Positions 52,306 to 64,000 of a stretch of 64,000 nucleotides of DNA are shown one piece after another. This DNA is from Datnioides undecimradiatus. Lineage: Eukaryota; Chordata; Actinopteri; Lobotiformes; Datnioididae. Both the position numbers and the translations under genes were made by a program. How positions within the stretch are numbered: position 1 is the first letter of the stretch; every line of letters begins with the position of its first letter. The notes under the pieces were generated by a model, which was not told the DNA's origin, ran no database searches, and saw only the letters and a list, made by a program, of their open reading frames with translations. The stretch lies in contig WARS01000025.1 of the NCBI GenBank assembly GCA_008933995.1, forward strand, positions 3,269,477 to 3,333,476, given 5' to 3'.

Positions 52306-53426
52306 CTTAAAGTTTTTCTCTTTAGATTTCTTTTCTAACCAACAGTACATTTTTTTTTATTGCCGTGGCCATTGCCAATGTGAGTGCAAAGAAACACACC
52401 TCTGCACAACACTAAAACCTATCCACACAGACACACAACCACAAATACAACCAACAAACTTCTTCTAAGGGATACAAGCACAGGAACAGTGTGACCTCTG
52501 AGGTTTTAATCTTCATGCAGTCAGGCTCGCTGAGTTGTGGTAAGACCTGATTTCCAGTAAAGGTGACATCCTTCAAGCGCTCCTTTCACATTAGCTTTTC
52601 ACGTTTCCTCTCTCTTCCCTGTCCCTCTCCCTTTTTCCCTGCCTCTCTCGCTCAGCAATAATCGAAGCATATCAGTGCTGCTGAAGTGGGGAATAAATCA
52701 GGAATAATAACACTTCATTTTGCACACACCACACTTTAGGCCTCCAATCACAACAGTGGAGGTTATGTGAATGGGGTGAGTGAAGCGGTGAAGCCTCCAA
52801 GAAAGAGAGGAGGAAGGAGGATGTATGTTTAATGCAGAGGGGAAAACATGTCATAAGCCCCTTGGCACTTCCCTTGATTTTAGAGTCTCCCTTATTTGAG
52901 GTAGGTGTCTAAACACAGTCCCATAAGTTGAACAGAACAGAAACAAGATACAACAAACAAAAACCAGGCTTGTTACCATGTTTACTATGCTGTTCGCAAG
53001 AATGAAACAAAAAATCAGTTTAGCAATAGAGGGGAAAGGCCAAACTGTTATTTAACAGAGTCAAGTTTTATGTTGGGACACCACAACATTTCACATCCTT
53101 GCACAATAAAAAGGGGTGGGTGGAGAGGATAAAATGAGGCCCTTCCAAGTGAGAAAGAGAGAACATCTCACAGCTGACATTTTGACATGTCATAGCAGGA
53201 AAAGCAGGGGGAACTAATAACAGCAATAATAACTTTGTTCCATTTAAGTGATCCAGTAAGCCGCGCCAGGTCTGTGCAACTGGAACAAATAAACGCAATT
53301 CAGCCATTATTAATGTTATTAATTACACCTGTGCTTCTCCTGTTATGACATGCCAAAATAAATGCTGTGAAAAACTGCTACAACGGGACATGCAGACAAA
53401 TTGGCAGACACCAAACCAACACTGAG

Positions 53427-53440
53427 ACACACGCACACGC

Positions 53441-53472
<32 letters not shown>
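53427..53472. repeat. (CA)n microsatellite with CG variants at the 5' end
   Basis: CA units in which three early ACAC steps read ACGC, then an uninterrupted run. Confidence 0.95.
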
Positions 53473-56400
53473 GAAAGCTCACAGCCTAAGGGAAGGGTGC
53501 AGAAGAGTTGGATAGCTCTGGTCCAGGTTGAGACAGGCCCAGAGACTACTTGTGCCTTGAGAGAAAGCACATGTAAATTGTCACCGCAACATTTGAATAC
53601 CCTCAGATCTAAACCATTGGCAGCGGGAAAATAGGAATATGAAAAACAAATGAGTATGGCTTGTATTTAAATGTGGCCACACAAACAGAACAAAACAGCC
53701 CACAGAACTGTCAAACATCACACAACAATCGCAGTGTCACAGTCTTGCACAACAGACATTTCTATTGTTTTAACTCAAACTTACTTACAGCTAAAGACAG
53801 CTGTAATCAACATGCTATTGGTTTAGCATCTCCTCAAAGTCATTGAAAGATCTGATGCAACCATTTCCACCCTTTTAATTTGTCAGATATGAGTAATTAT
53901 ATTACACATCAGGCTTAGGTTTGCCAAATGTTTGTTGTCAATAACATCAACTAATAACTAATCATTTCTTGCACTCTCAGGTATCAAGGCATTGTAAACA
54001 CTGTCTAAATGAGGTTTATTTCTAACAGTTACAGCCTGTGGGTCATGGTGGGGGAAAAAAGAAAATAACACTATCTCCACATACCAAAATAACTGCTTCT
54101 GAATTCACCCATTGGCTAAATCAGGTTTTCTGGCTGAATGGCTGTAAACAGGATCAGACCTGCCTCAGTTCAGATGTTTCGTCGTGACAAAGAAGCCACT
54201 GATCACCGACCATCGACCACACAAGCAGTTTCATGGTTTCTTTTTATTCATTCTTTATAATCTATCCACATTTGTCTGCTTCTCCTTCTAAATCCTTTTT
54301 TCAGTGACCTGTCTGTATCCGCCACTCTCCCTGTCTTCTTCTCTTACTGTTGCTGAACGGAGATAAAGCAGACTTGACCTCCGAGATTAACTTCTAAGAC
54401 ATGAAAGCTTGATAATTTAGAAGGCTTAGTGGCGATTACAATAAAACGCTAAACTGCTGCTTTAATTTTTCCTCTGATCCCTTACTCAGTTTCTTTTTTT
54501 TTTTTAAATGTGTCTTTCAGGTGTGTGCCGGTTTGTGAAGATGCACACTGCAAGACGTGCAAATGTGTAACCAGATGTGCATGGTAATGTGTGTGCATGT
54601 GTGCTGTGCTGAGCTCAGTACAAAGGACAAAGAATAAACAACAGCACAAAAACAGTCCTATTAATCCATCCTGTCTTATCCCATTCCATCACAGACTCTT
54701 TTCCACACACACAATCACACACAGGCAACATGCACATCTGTGAGCCTCATCAGTGCAGCAGTTGATTTGGCTGAAATGGATTACAGCTTTCCCTTATAAT
54801 CCAAAGTGGTGATGAAGAAGAGTCTTAAAGATCTCAGCTCCTAGTTTATTGTGCATATCTTAAATGGGGTCAGTCAACTGGCCTGTAGCACCCTTTTAGA
54901 TTGTTATTTAATTCATGTTTAACTACACACAAAGTTTCATAAATCCTCCACTTATCTCTACTTAAACAAGAACACATCACTAATGTTGTGGTTTAACAAT
55001 TAGAAAAGTATATTAGATTCAGAGAGAAACTCGATTCAGAGATTACATTAGAATCAGGGAGTGATTTATCATACCTTAAAGCCTATTGAAGTTAACCACT
55101 GGTGCATATATTTTATTTTTAACTTGGTGATCTAAGTGAGTAGGTGGACAAAACAGGGACACGAATGTCATTGAACACAACAATGGCAAAAAAAACCCCA
55201 CTGAATCAACACGTCAAAACTGAACACTGTATTAGATTTTACTGTTATGTTCACACCCGGCAGATGCAGCAACTAACAATTCAGTCACAGTGCCAGAGTC
55301 TCACACAGCCACTGAAATGCTGTCAGATATTGTACAATGCAGTTGTGTCTCTCATCTCTTACGTACCTTTCTGACACTGTCTTGCTCTTAACTTTGCAAC
55401 TGCCTCAATTAGAAGAAAAAATATGACCTTACTTCCAACTCTCCTGATTCTCACTGTCATACTTTGTCATCGTGTTCACATGCCCATCCAGTGTAAATTA
55501 CCTTAGTGTAGGCTATGTGGGATAGATGGAAAATGTGGGACATGCTAGTGAAGACAGAATGTCTATACCTGCAGAGACTTGCAGCCCTGCAGTAATGGTC
55601 TCAGAAAACTGAAAAATGAGCAGTTTGACAGAATGTGTCAAAAGTGCCCTTCCAACTGCTGAGATATCCCATTTTTAAACACATTTAGTGAATGGTGCTG
55701 TATTATAACTACTGCCTGAGAAAGAGCAGAGACAGAGAGAGAGAAAAGAAACAGCTGGCACGACAAATGAGCAGAAGTGGTGAGGTGTGTGTGTCATTTC
55801 CCTAAAAGGTCAAAGTAAAAAAAGGAAGTCAGGAATCAATACTTTCACATTAAGCTGAGAAAGTTAAATAACAATAATGTCATTAACAGAAACGACGATG
55901 ATTGAATAATATTGTGATATTTAGGCTGCTCCCCAAACTAACACTCCATTCCAATTATCTCTACACCAATAAATACGCACAGATGTGCAAAAACACTTCT
56001 CCCCTTCTGTGTCATTCTTCCTATGTCTAATGAGAAGAGTACCTTTTCTATTTGTACAACTAAACTAATACTGGCATGATGCCAGTAATTGCCAATAATT
56101 GTCAATGTTTACAGTGAAGAGTCACCTTTGGGCTTTTAATGAGAATGCTGACATTATTAATTTTTCATTGATGATTTAAATGATGTACCACGGCAATTAC
56201 TCATACTGCAGAGGCATGGCAAACTCATGCCCATTCAGCTAAACTAAATATTAAATTAAACTAAATACACAAAAACATTTAAATGGATTCTTTAGCCTTA
56301 AAACTGGAGATGAAGGATGCGTTGCAGAGGATATACACACTAACACTCACCTTAAATGTGCACCTATATAATTCTCTTGCACCTTTTGCTGTGCTTGACT

Positions 56401-56627
56401 GCAAAAGGATGGGTCAGAGCTCAACTGCTGTGAAATAAAAAAAGAGTGTAGACTGACAGGTCAATGGAGGTGATGCCCTTGGTCTGATGAAAGCATCTCA
56501 GCAGTATTGATACATGATGCACTACCCAAAAAGAATTATTGCATGTTTCTCAAACCATTTGTTGAAAAATACCGAGCTAATGGATTGCTTAGAGCCCATA
56601 TGTGAGTTTAAGATAAGGCCTTTAAAG

Positions 56628-56654
56628 ACCCCATTATGGTACCCCATTATGGTC
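56628..56654. repeat. 13-bp tandem duplication
   Basis: ACCCCATTATGGT occurs twice in direct tandem. Confidence 0.8.
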
Positions 56655-58191
56655 TGTGCCATACTACAAACAGTGTATGTGATTTTAAAGGTGTTTCTGT
56701 TGCATTAGTCCACTTAATACGTGCAAATTAATATATGCTGTTGGAGTAAATTTTATCTTTCTTGTTCTTTGGTGGAAACAGATTATAGTGATTGATTGAT
56801 TAAATGTGTGGGTATGTGCATGTGTATGTGAATGTGTGTATAAGGAGACTGTCTATTCAGTCATAAATCTGCACCACAAGCCTAATGTCAGCATCATATT
56901 TGGTCGGTGATATCCTGGGGCACAAAGAGGCATCTGAGAGGAGGAGGGAAAAGAGGTCTAGTGGGATGAGGGCCATGATTAAATGATTCACAGACACATA
57001 AATCCACTCTGTCATCATCCTGGAAGAAGCTAGAGACTCATTCACACTTTCTATCGCTTACACACATGCACACACAGATTACAAACCACAGGCTGTATAC
57101 TGCACCACAGGCACAAAATCCCCACCGTTTACAGGATCCCTTTGGCCTTGTATACTAACATCATACTGCCCGCTAAGAAAACATGGTATAACTTGTTTTC
57201 AACTTGTTTGCTGCAAGCCATGCAAATGTACAGCCGTCACAATAGAAATTTGAGTAGTGTTGCTAAACAGGTTTGTTCCAGGACTGCTGCCATTGGCTAT
57301 TGGACAGGGTGGGTGTGTTAATCCAAGTTTAAGAGAGAGCTACAACATAGGAACACAAAACAGAGCTGCCAACCGGTGAATGAGGTTAACGATTCTGCAG
57401 ACATATGCCTTTAAGTTTCCTGAATAGAGTTCACATTGTTGTGACAGTAGTTACAGATTCATGAACTTTTTCATCAATACATGTTGATTTTTAAGAGATC
57501 ACAAAACACTGTATTTTAGCTATTCATACAGAAAACGGCTGTAAAGACAGATGGCTTTAATCTGTTAAACTAAATGTATATATATGTATATACATATTCT
57601 AGGTTTGTCTGAGAATATGCTATTGTAACAGTGATGATATACAGATGGTGATTACTGAATGTCACCTATAGTTTTAATCCGCCTTAAATAAAATGATACA
57701 AACCAACAGTTTCATCTCACCATTATAATGCCAACTATGAATCTGCGTGGAAAAACATTCTTGAACATCAGTCAAAATTTGCATTTGAGCCATTTCACAA
57801 ACTGAGCGGTGGGTAAACTGAGTTCAGGCAGGTTTACGCTCCATTACATGCATTTTCACAGCCACTCCCTCCCTCCCCACTGTTTGTCTCTCTTCAAACT
57901 TTCCCTCTCCCTTTAACTCCATCCCTCAAAGCCTGTGGCATAAACACATCAGACAAGCTTTCTAGCCAGCCGTCGTTCACAGTGGCAAGTGAGAGGATGC
58001 AAATTGTTATCCAGCGTTTTACTCCTCCCCTCTCTCTTCCTCTCTCTCTCCTCCTCCCCTGCTTTCGTCTCTCCACAGTTGGTCAGGGCCGTTTTTATAG
58101 TTTGATTTTGTGCAAGCTTTACCTCATCACATTGCTTTTCCCAGAGACATGGAGGAAAACCTCTTACACACACCGACTTACAAATACACAA

Positions 58192-58209
58192 ACACACACA
58201 CACACACAC
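58192..58209. repeat. Short (CA)n microsatellite
   Basis: Nine CA units. Confidence 0.9.
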
Positions 58210-58748
58210 CACATAACTATCTGGTTGCCAGATTTGCCAGTGGGCCCAGAACAACCCAATCAAAGCTCAGCTGGAAGGAATGCCATGACAGTGCATAACG
58301 AATGGACACCAAAAAAGAGGAGGGTAGAAGGAGGGATGAAAACCTCTGTCAGAACTTGTGCCTTCTCCACTGTTACACTTGTAAACTCAGAAAGAGTGAG
58401 AGAAAGAGAGAGAGAGCCTTTTTGTCAGCCAACAGAGTGGAAAAAAGAGGGAGGATGCTTGATGCAACACAACAAAGTGGCTCACCTTTCCTCTTCTAGT
58501 CTGTCATCTGGGGATTGGAGTAGTGCTGATGTCTATGGCAACTCCCAGCGCTCTGTGTGGGAGGTGGCAGAGGCAGATGTGTGCTCAGGACGAACAGGCT
58601 TGGTTACAACAGCCATAAATATACGACTGGACATCTTGCTGCTGCAAAGTTTTTAACTAATGGAGTCTCTACTCTTTGCTGTTATTCCCCTTTATAATTA
58701 TTATTAAATCAGACAAATAATTGGGAGATCAATTAATAGCAATAATAG

Positions 58749-58795
58749 TCCATCCATTTTCTGTAACCGGGGTCACGGGGGTGCTGGAGCCTATT
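58749..58795 (+). mobile_element. Short LINE-tail-like repeat fragment
   Basis: Begins TCCATCCATTTTCTGTAACC and contains GGTCACGGGGGTGCTGGAGC before CTAT. This closely resembles a phrase found at very high copy in fish genomes (CCATCCATTTTCTATACCGC, then GGGTCGCGGGGGTGCTGGAGCC). About 9 bp of the consensus between the two halves is missing, and the match stops abruptly at both ends. I believe it comes from the 3' part of a LINE, but did not fix the family. Confidence 0.6.
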
Positions 58796-61036
58796 AGTAA
58801 TAATAGTAATTGTTGTAATTGTTAGTTGCAGCACTCTGGAACACAACCCTGGGAAATCAAACAAGATAGAAAAAAAACCAAAAACTACTGCACACGGTAG
58901 CATGAGCACCAAACCGCAAAACGCATTAACTGTCATTTTCAAATAAAGAAGAAGTGCAGTGTGTAGGAGCGCCTCAAAGGCAATCTACTGATCGTGGCAA
59001 TCAACGCTGAGAATGTCAACAAGTATTGTTGCCTTTCTCTTGCTGCAGATAAAAATGTTAATAGTGAATCCTCTGAGTCAAGTCAGCATCATATGAAAGG
59101 TCAAAAGTCCATCACAGTATCAACCTATCACGTCTCTTTAGTGCCTCCTGCAATTTCTTCAGGCAAGCACAGCAGTGAGGACAATTTCTGTGGAGGGGTT
59201 CTCAGTTGACAAATCATGTTGCCATAGGAACACTGGTAGTTGCGTGGGTGGCAGGTAAGGATGGTGTGTGTCACTATAGTGGAAGGATTTAATAGGTCCT
59301 CCCTACGCTGAGCAGAAACATAAGCTTAAGAAGGCAATAAGCTTTCAGTGTTCAGTTTTCTGCGCGCTAAGAATTTTTAGAGAAGGAGAGCAAAAGGATG
59401 ACACAAATCAAACATATATGTCACAGTTTAGGAGTGACATCAGGTGTGAGTTAACACATCCTGCAGGTCTACCCATTTGGGTATAAGGAGAGGTTAGCTA
59501 GAGTGCATGGCAAAACTTTCATGTCCCAGTGCAGTCACCCTTTCCTTCCAAGTTTAATTACAGCAATCAAAAATCAATACCCGTCAGTGATGAAAGTCCG
59601 AGTCTTAACCAGAATAACAAATGAAACACGTTTTTATTCCAGGAGAGCAACAATTTTTTCCCCAGCACTTGGCTGGAGTTGGACCCTGGCTAAGAGTCAA
59701 TCACTGCATTCGCACAGAAACAAGCCATTCCAAATCCCATCAACAGAAGAAAAAAAATACTCAAGAAAGGCAAAATCCCAAACTCAAAAGGGAGTAGCAC
59801 ACAGAGAGAAGAATAACACGAAAACCCAGTGTAAGCCTTGTTAAATCTCTCTGTAACATCCCCAACATTATGCTGCTAGACTATGATATATCCTGAGGGG
59901 AGGGGTAGAGACAGGAGAAGGTGGGGTGATGCAGGGAGGGTATTACTGTAAAGTATATCTCCCCCACCCCCACCACACTGCCTTCTGGCTATAGCGCAGC
60001 ATGGGTCCTCCCTGAGCCCACTGTTTCACAATTACTGTGGTAACGCTGCATACTGATGCCCCATGACACCACTGACACTCGGGCCAGACAGGAAGTGAGA
60101 GAGAAAGGGGACAAGAAACAGTGGAAAAGAGAGAGTGGGGGTGACAAAAGAGTGGTGAGACATATCATTAACTTTAAATGGTCTGGTCATCACAACACAG
60201 GATCCCTCCTACTAGGAAACACTATTATACAGTAAAAACATAGTAATCAAACATAGTAATCACATTCTCAGTACATTTCACAGTCAACACTTCTCAATAG
60301 AGCCATTCCTACAGAGATCCTGTCAATCATAGCAGCACTACAATGGAGTAAAGACACACATCTTTAACAGCAATAATACAGACCTTTCAAATGCATTTTT
60401 AGCATTAGTCACAATGCCTCATTTCACAGCAAAACTGTGGTAGATAGCTTAATAAAAGCCTTGTGCCTGCATCTACCAAAACCTTGTAGAGTGACGACTG
60501 TGTCATTTTCTTATTATTTGAAAGTGGAGGTGCTTTGAGTGCTAGCAAAAGTCACTGACTGCTTTTACCACCTAGCGGGCTGCAAGCACTAATCCTCTAT
60601 TCAAGTTGAAACTAGTTGAACTTTTCAGAAATACTCTCATTAGTGTCACTCGAGAGCTCCTACAATCAGTGACATTAAAGCAGGGCTGGGACAAGGTTGG
60701 AGCATCAAGACCATACAAATGGACATTAACCTCTACTACTGCTACATTACAGCAGACCCTAAATGCTCCACATTACTCATTAGAATTGCAAGCTGAAGCG
60801 GCACACTATCAAAATCAGTTTGTTCGTTCAGTCTCACTTACAGAAACCTTTGCTATTAAAATAAATCAAGTGATGAGAAAAGCCCAGACATTGCAGGAAC
60901 TGTTTGCATCAACAGAGACCCTGTGGGATAAATTAAAAGCCATGAAAAAAACTGAATTCATATGTTGGTTGTAGGTTACATGATAAATACTGAGAGCTCT
61001 GAGGTATTGTCTGATATGGATTAATAAAACGTGTGT

Positions 61037-61068
61037 GCACGCATGCATGCATACTTAAGCATGCGTGC
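61037..61068. repeat. 10-bp perfect inverted repeat in alternating purine-pyrimidine DNA
   Basis: GCACGCATGC, 12-nt spacer, GCATGCGTGC. The surroundings (about 61029-61052) alternate purine and pyrimidine, which favours Z-DNA or cruciform formation. Confidence 0.8.
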
Positions 61069-61810
61069 CCATGCTTCTTTGCGACAGACAGGATGAAAAC
61101 TGAATTAGGGGCCTAATCCTCACGTGGACTTAAGGCGTTGACGCGAGAGCAAATGAGAAAGAGCGAGAGGGGAAAAAATGCCCCAAGACCGACTGCAATT
61201 TTCTCATCATTTCATGCATCTGAAACAAAACTAATTTACTGCTTGTCATGCTCGGCTTGGCACACACAACCATAAGAGCCAATATGCACAGTGTGTCACC
61301 TGCCGCTGCATCAAAGAGAGCTGTTTATATATCAGAGTCACGGCTCCATATGAATCATAGAGACCTGGGAGAAACGCTTAATATGGTCTTATCAAAAGGA
61401 GCAGTCTGGCAAACCCACTGATACGTTGGTGCCTTTCCACGTCTTCCTGATTCCCATCTAAAACAGCAACATCCCCTGTCTCTTTCTCACTTTATATCCC
61501 GCCTCATAGGTCATTCCAATGTCACAACAGTCGGGACACACAAACACACACAGATAAAGTTATGTGCTTGGCAGCTTAGAGAGAGGCAGAAAGATATGGG
61601 ACGAGAGAGCTGGAGGCAGAGGCAGTCAGAGAGAGAAAGAAGGATTGAGAAAAAAGATGAAAGGAAGCATGAGAGGAGGCTGGAGGGAGAAAATAAAATT
61701 GGTGCGACTGTGATATAGTAGCATGTACATGTATTGGGCCCCATTATAAAGGCACGTGACAGCTTAATAGGACTCGCGCTGCCAAGAAGAAAAAAGAAGT
61801 TCTAAACAGC

Positions 61811-61813
<3 letters not shown>

Positions 61814-61849
<36 letters not shown>

Positions 61850-61850
61850 G
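61814..61850. repeat. (GT)n microsatellite
   Basis: About 18 GT units with one CG step. Confidence 0.95.
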
Positions 61851-62632
61851 CACATGCGTGCATCAGTACTATATCTTCTCTAAAGGCATCACACATATGC
61901 TGAGTAAACTATTCAGAGAACAAAGGTTCTCATTAAATTGGACGTTGTGACATGTATTGATTTCTCCCCACAGATTCACAACGCCTATTGTTTGGGGATC
62001 CTCACTTCAGATCTCTGTTGTCATTGCTGTGGCAAACATCAATATGCAGCTCTGTGGTGCATTACCAAAGGGTTAATTACATACTTGTAAGCAATTACTC
62101 TCTCAATGTAGCATAGAATCAGCCCAGTAAATTGGAATTTAGATGAACGTTATCAATGATAGCATCTTTCTAATATAGTGTCTACTTAAACATAATAGAC
62201 TTTGGATTTTACATATACGTCATGCACCAGGTTCAAAGCCAACTCAAATGTTAAATCCACATGAAAAAGATAACAAAGACCAAGATTTTAAGTGGCAAGT
62301 AAAGGTCTAAGACAACTGTAACTGATTTACTAGGATTTCAAATGTATCTTTAGTTATGATTTAACTTATTAGAGCTCTCATTCTAAACAAAGAAATGAAA
62401 GACTTTACATTTAATTGTGGCTTTGAAGCCATTGTTAAAGTGTTAATCATGTGTCTAACTGTCCAAAAATATGGGAGACAGATTATGGTGGAAAGAACAG
62501 TTGGTGACACGGAAATACAATTTGCTATCTTCTCTGTAGTGTTTGGTGGCACGGGAGGAGGAGGAGGAGGAGTGGGGGACTAATTGGACACTAGCCTGCG
62601 TCTGGTAGTCCTGTCACAGCACAGAGGGGTTT

Positions 62633-62634
<2 letters not shown>

Positions 62635-62668
<34 letters not shown>
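62635..62668. repeat. (GT)n microsatellite
   Basis: 17 GT units, followed by a GAGA-rich stretch to about 62701. Confidence 0.95.
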
Positions 62669-62671
<3 letters not shown>

Positions 62672-63282
62672 AGTGAGAGACAGAGAGACAGAGAGAGAGA
62701 TCCAGTGAGAAAGAGAGCAACAGAACGAGAATGAGAACAAACAGAGAGCTCCATTCAGATCCAATCCACAGCCACATCATTCAGTCTGACATGACGATAC
62801 ATCTCTGTGACCAGAGTAGTCGTATAGGGCCTCGCCAGGCCAGTCACAGATGCATCATTCACACCCACACGCAGACACACAGGCACACTTCTTGCTGAGT
62901 CTTGCCTACACTGCTACCAGGCATTTATATCACCGTGGAGAATCTTTCTAAGATTCCCCATTCATACTCATTCATAGTTTCCCCCTCGACGTGAGTACAT
63001 TGAAAAGACTGTCTATGGAGCTTATTCATATAAGTGCCCCGCCCCCAAAATGTAATGAATGTCTTTACTGCTGAGGTTGGAGTGAGAGTTTATCCATTAG
63101 CAAGCCATAATATTGACAGGGCTGTGCTCTGCAGGTCCAAACTCCAGCCTTGTAGCCGTAACATTGGCCGACAGACAGGGGGTAGTATGTCAATGCGAGG
63201 TGCTTACAGGCCGATAAAGGCTGCTGCTCCAATTCCTATAGGCAGGCCTTGATGGACAGCACACAGGGAGAGAGGGAGAGGA

Positions 63283-63297
63283 GGGAGGGAGGGAGGG
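63283..63297 (+). repeat. GGGA repeat with G-quadruplex pattern
   Basis: Four GGG runs separated by single A residues, a canonical three-tetrad quadruplex motif on the plus strand, so C-rich on the plxna4 sense strand. Confidence 0.8.
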
Positions 63298-64000
63298 AGA
63301 CAGAAGAGTGCCAAGTGCTCTTACTGCCTTGAAGAGTTTAGAACTGAGCAGGAATTTGGTGAAAGGACAAGGAGGCAAGGCACAGATGAGATAGGATTAT
63401 CAAACTGCTCAGGGACTAAATGTTTTTCCCTTAAGACCTTGACAGCAGCGGACGCCATGTGCAAGCAAAGAAGAAGAAAAATACACTTTTTCTTTAAAAA
63501 AACGTCAAGCACACAAACAGTTGAAATACACATTCAAATTGAAAAACAGACACAAAAATGCACACAATCCAGCTAGCCTGTCAGCTGCCATCACACTGAT
63601 ACAGACAAGCAGAAAAACTTCAATTAAAAAAACCAAGCTTTGCCCTGTAAGTGAGCTACCCTCTTTTACCTCACAGCTGCAAGCTGCTCAGTGTTACACA
63701 CTGCAATGATAACGCACAGATGAACCAGAAATAACTGGAATTTGTCAAGTTTGTTTTTAGCTGTCCACCAAACAGCTATCAGAGGGACTTCAGTGCCAAG
63801 GCAGAGTCTCTCAAACTAAACATGAAATCTAATAATATCACAATTATTTCCCTCACACCCCAAAACACATCCTAACAAGTCTAAATAGTATGAAATGTCT
63901 TCTGTGGAAAGACCCTCTTATAGTTTCCAAAATAAATTGTTGAAGAAGTTAATGAACATTGATCTTTTGATCAAATAAACAGCCTGACATAATTTTACTG

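Larger units (their letters stand above)
41832..53000 (-). other. Region upstream of the first plxna4 coding exon: probable first intron
   Basis: Because the first coding exon begins with a splice acceptor, this region should be intron 1 of plxna4, or intron plus an unrecognised 5' exon. It contains CA, CTA, CT/CA and TCTG microsatellites, a tRNA-derived SINE at 52.0 kb, two abutting inverted repeats at 47.6 kb and candidate conserved blocks at about 44580-44745, 50540-50640 and 50700-50880. I saw no clear CpG-rich promoter and no coding exon. Confidence 0.55.
53001..64000 (-). other. Far upstream region: no genes seen
   Basis: Probably still intron 1 or sequence 5' of plxna4. It contains CA/GT tracts at 53.4, 58.2, 61.8 and 62.6 kb, a 47-bp LINE-tail-like fragment at 58.75 kb, a pyrimidine-rich stretch at about 57865-58075, a GGGA repeat at 63.28 kb and a candidate conserved block at about 56060-56220. 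A 122-codon frame at 60606-60974 (plus strand) has no recognisable domain. No promoter, first exon or other gene could be supported. Confidence 0.5.

Noticed and set aside
57982-58656. 224-codon plus-strand frame
   Set aside because: Composed of pyrimidine-rich and CA-repeat sequence plus basic low-complexity residues; no recognisable family.
60606-60974. 122-codon plus-strand reading frame, not low complexity
   Set aside because: No domain or family recognised, no splice or promoter context, and a few frames this long are expected by chance in 64 kb read six ways. PhyloCSF or transcript evidence would be needed to revive it.

Overview
This 64 kb window looks like vertebrate nuclear DNA, most likely from a teleost fish. 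There are no dense gene tracts or operons, only two protein-coding exons in a very large intronic landscape. Long (CA/GT)n microsatellites are abundant. One insertion is a tRNA-derived SINE of the kind widespread in spiny-rayed fishes, flanked by an 8-bp target-site duplication. The species cannot be named from the sequence alone.

The only gene supported is a plexin A on the minus strand, best matched to plxna4 (semaphorin co-receptor, axon guidance). Its first coding exon (41811-40463, with 104 nt of 5' UTR and 415 codons) carries the signal peptide and most of the sema domain. The next exon (29255-29073, 61 codons) continues it in phase 0 after an 11.2 kb intron. All four splice junctions fit consensus. 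The ten family cysteines expected in this part of the sema domain are present, and the fifth disulphide pair is completed only by a cysteine in the second exon. The two exons give 476 codons of a protein that is about 1,900 residues in the family. The rest of the sema domain, the PSI and IPT domains, the transmembrane segment and the cytoplasmic GAP region lie beyond position 1, so the following intron exceeds 29 kb. The 5'-most untranslated exon and promoter were not recognised and are either upstream (above 41812) or outside the window.

Layout. 1-29072 is partial intron downstream of the second coding exon, rich in GT/CA repeats and purine/pyrimidine-asymmetric tracts. 29073-29255 is the second coding exon. 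29256-40462 is the intron between the two exons; it holds a 478-bp probable solo LTR with a 5-bp target-site duplication, a degenerate teleost repeat next to it, and AT-rich blocks that could be conserved regulatory DNA. 40463-41811 is the first coding exon. 41812-64000 is upstream or first-intron sequence with the SINE, a short LINE-tail-like fragment, microsatellites, two directly abutting perfect inverted repeats and further candidate conserved blocks.

No CRISPR array, rRNA, functional tRNA gene, second protein-coding gene or obviously new biological system was found. The observations most worth a check are a (CA)n tract 20 nt inside the intron after the first coding exon's donor site, a short upstream ORF in the 5' UTR, a lineage-specific basic loop in the sema domain, the LTR and SINE insertions, and several candidate conserved noncoding blocks.
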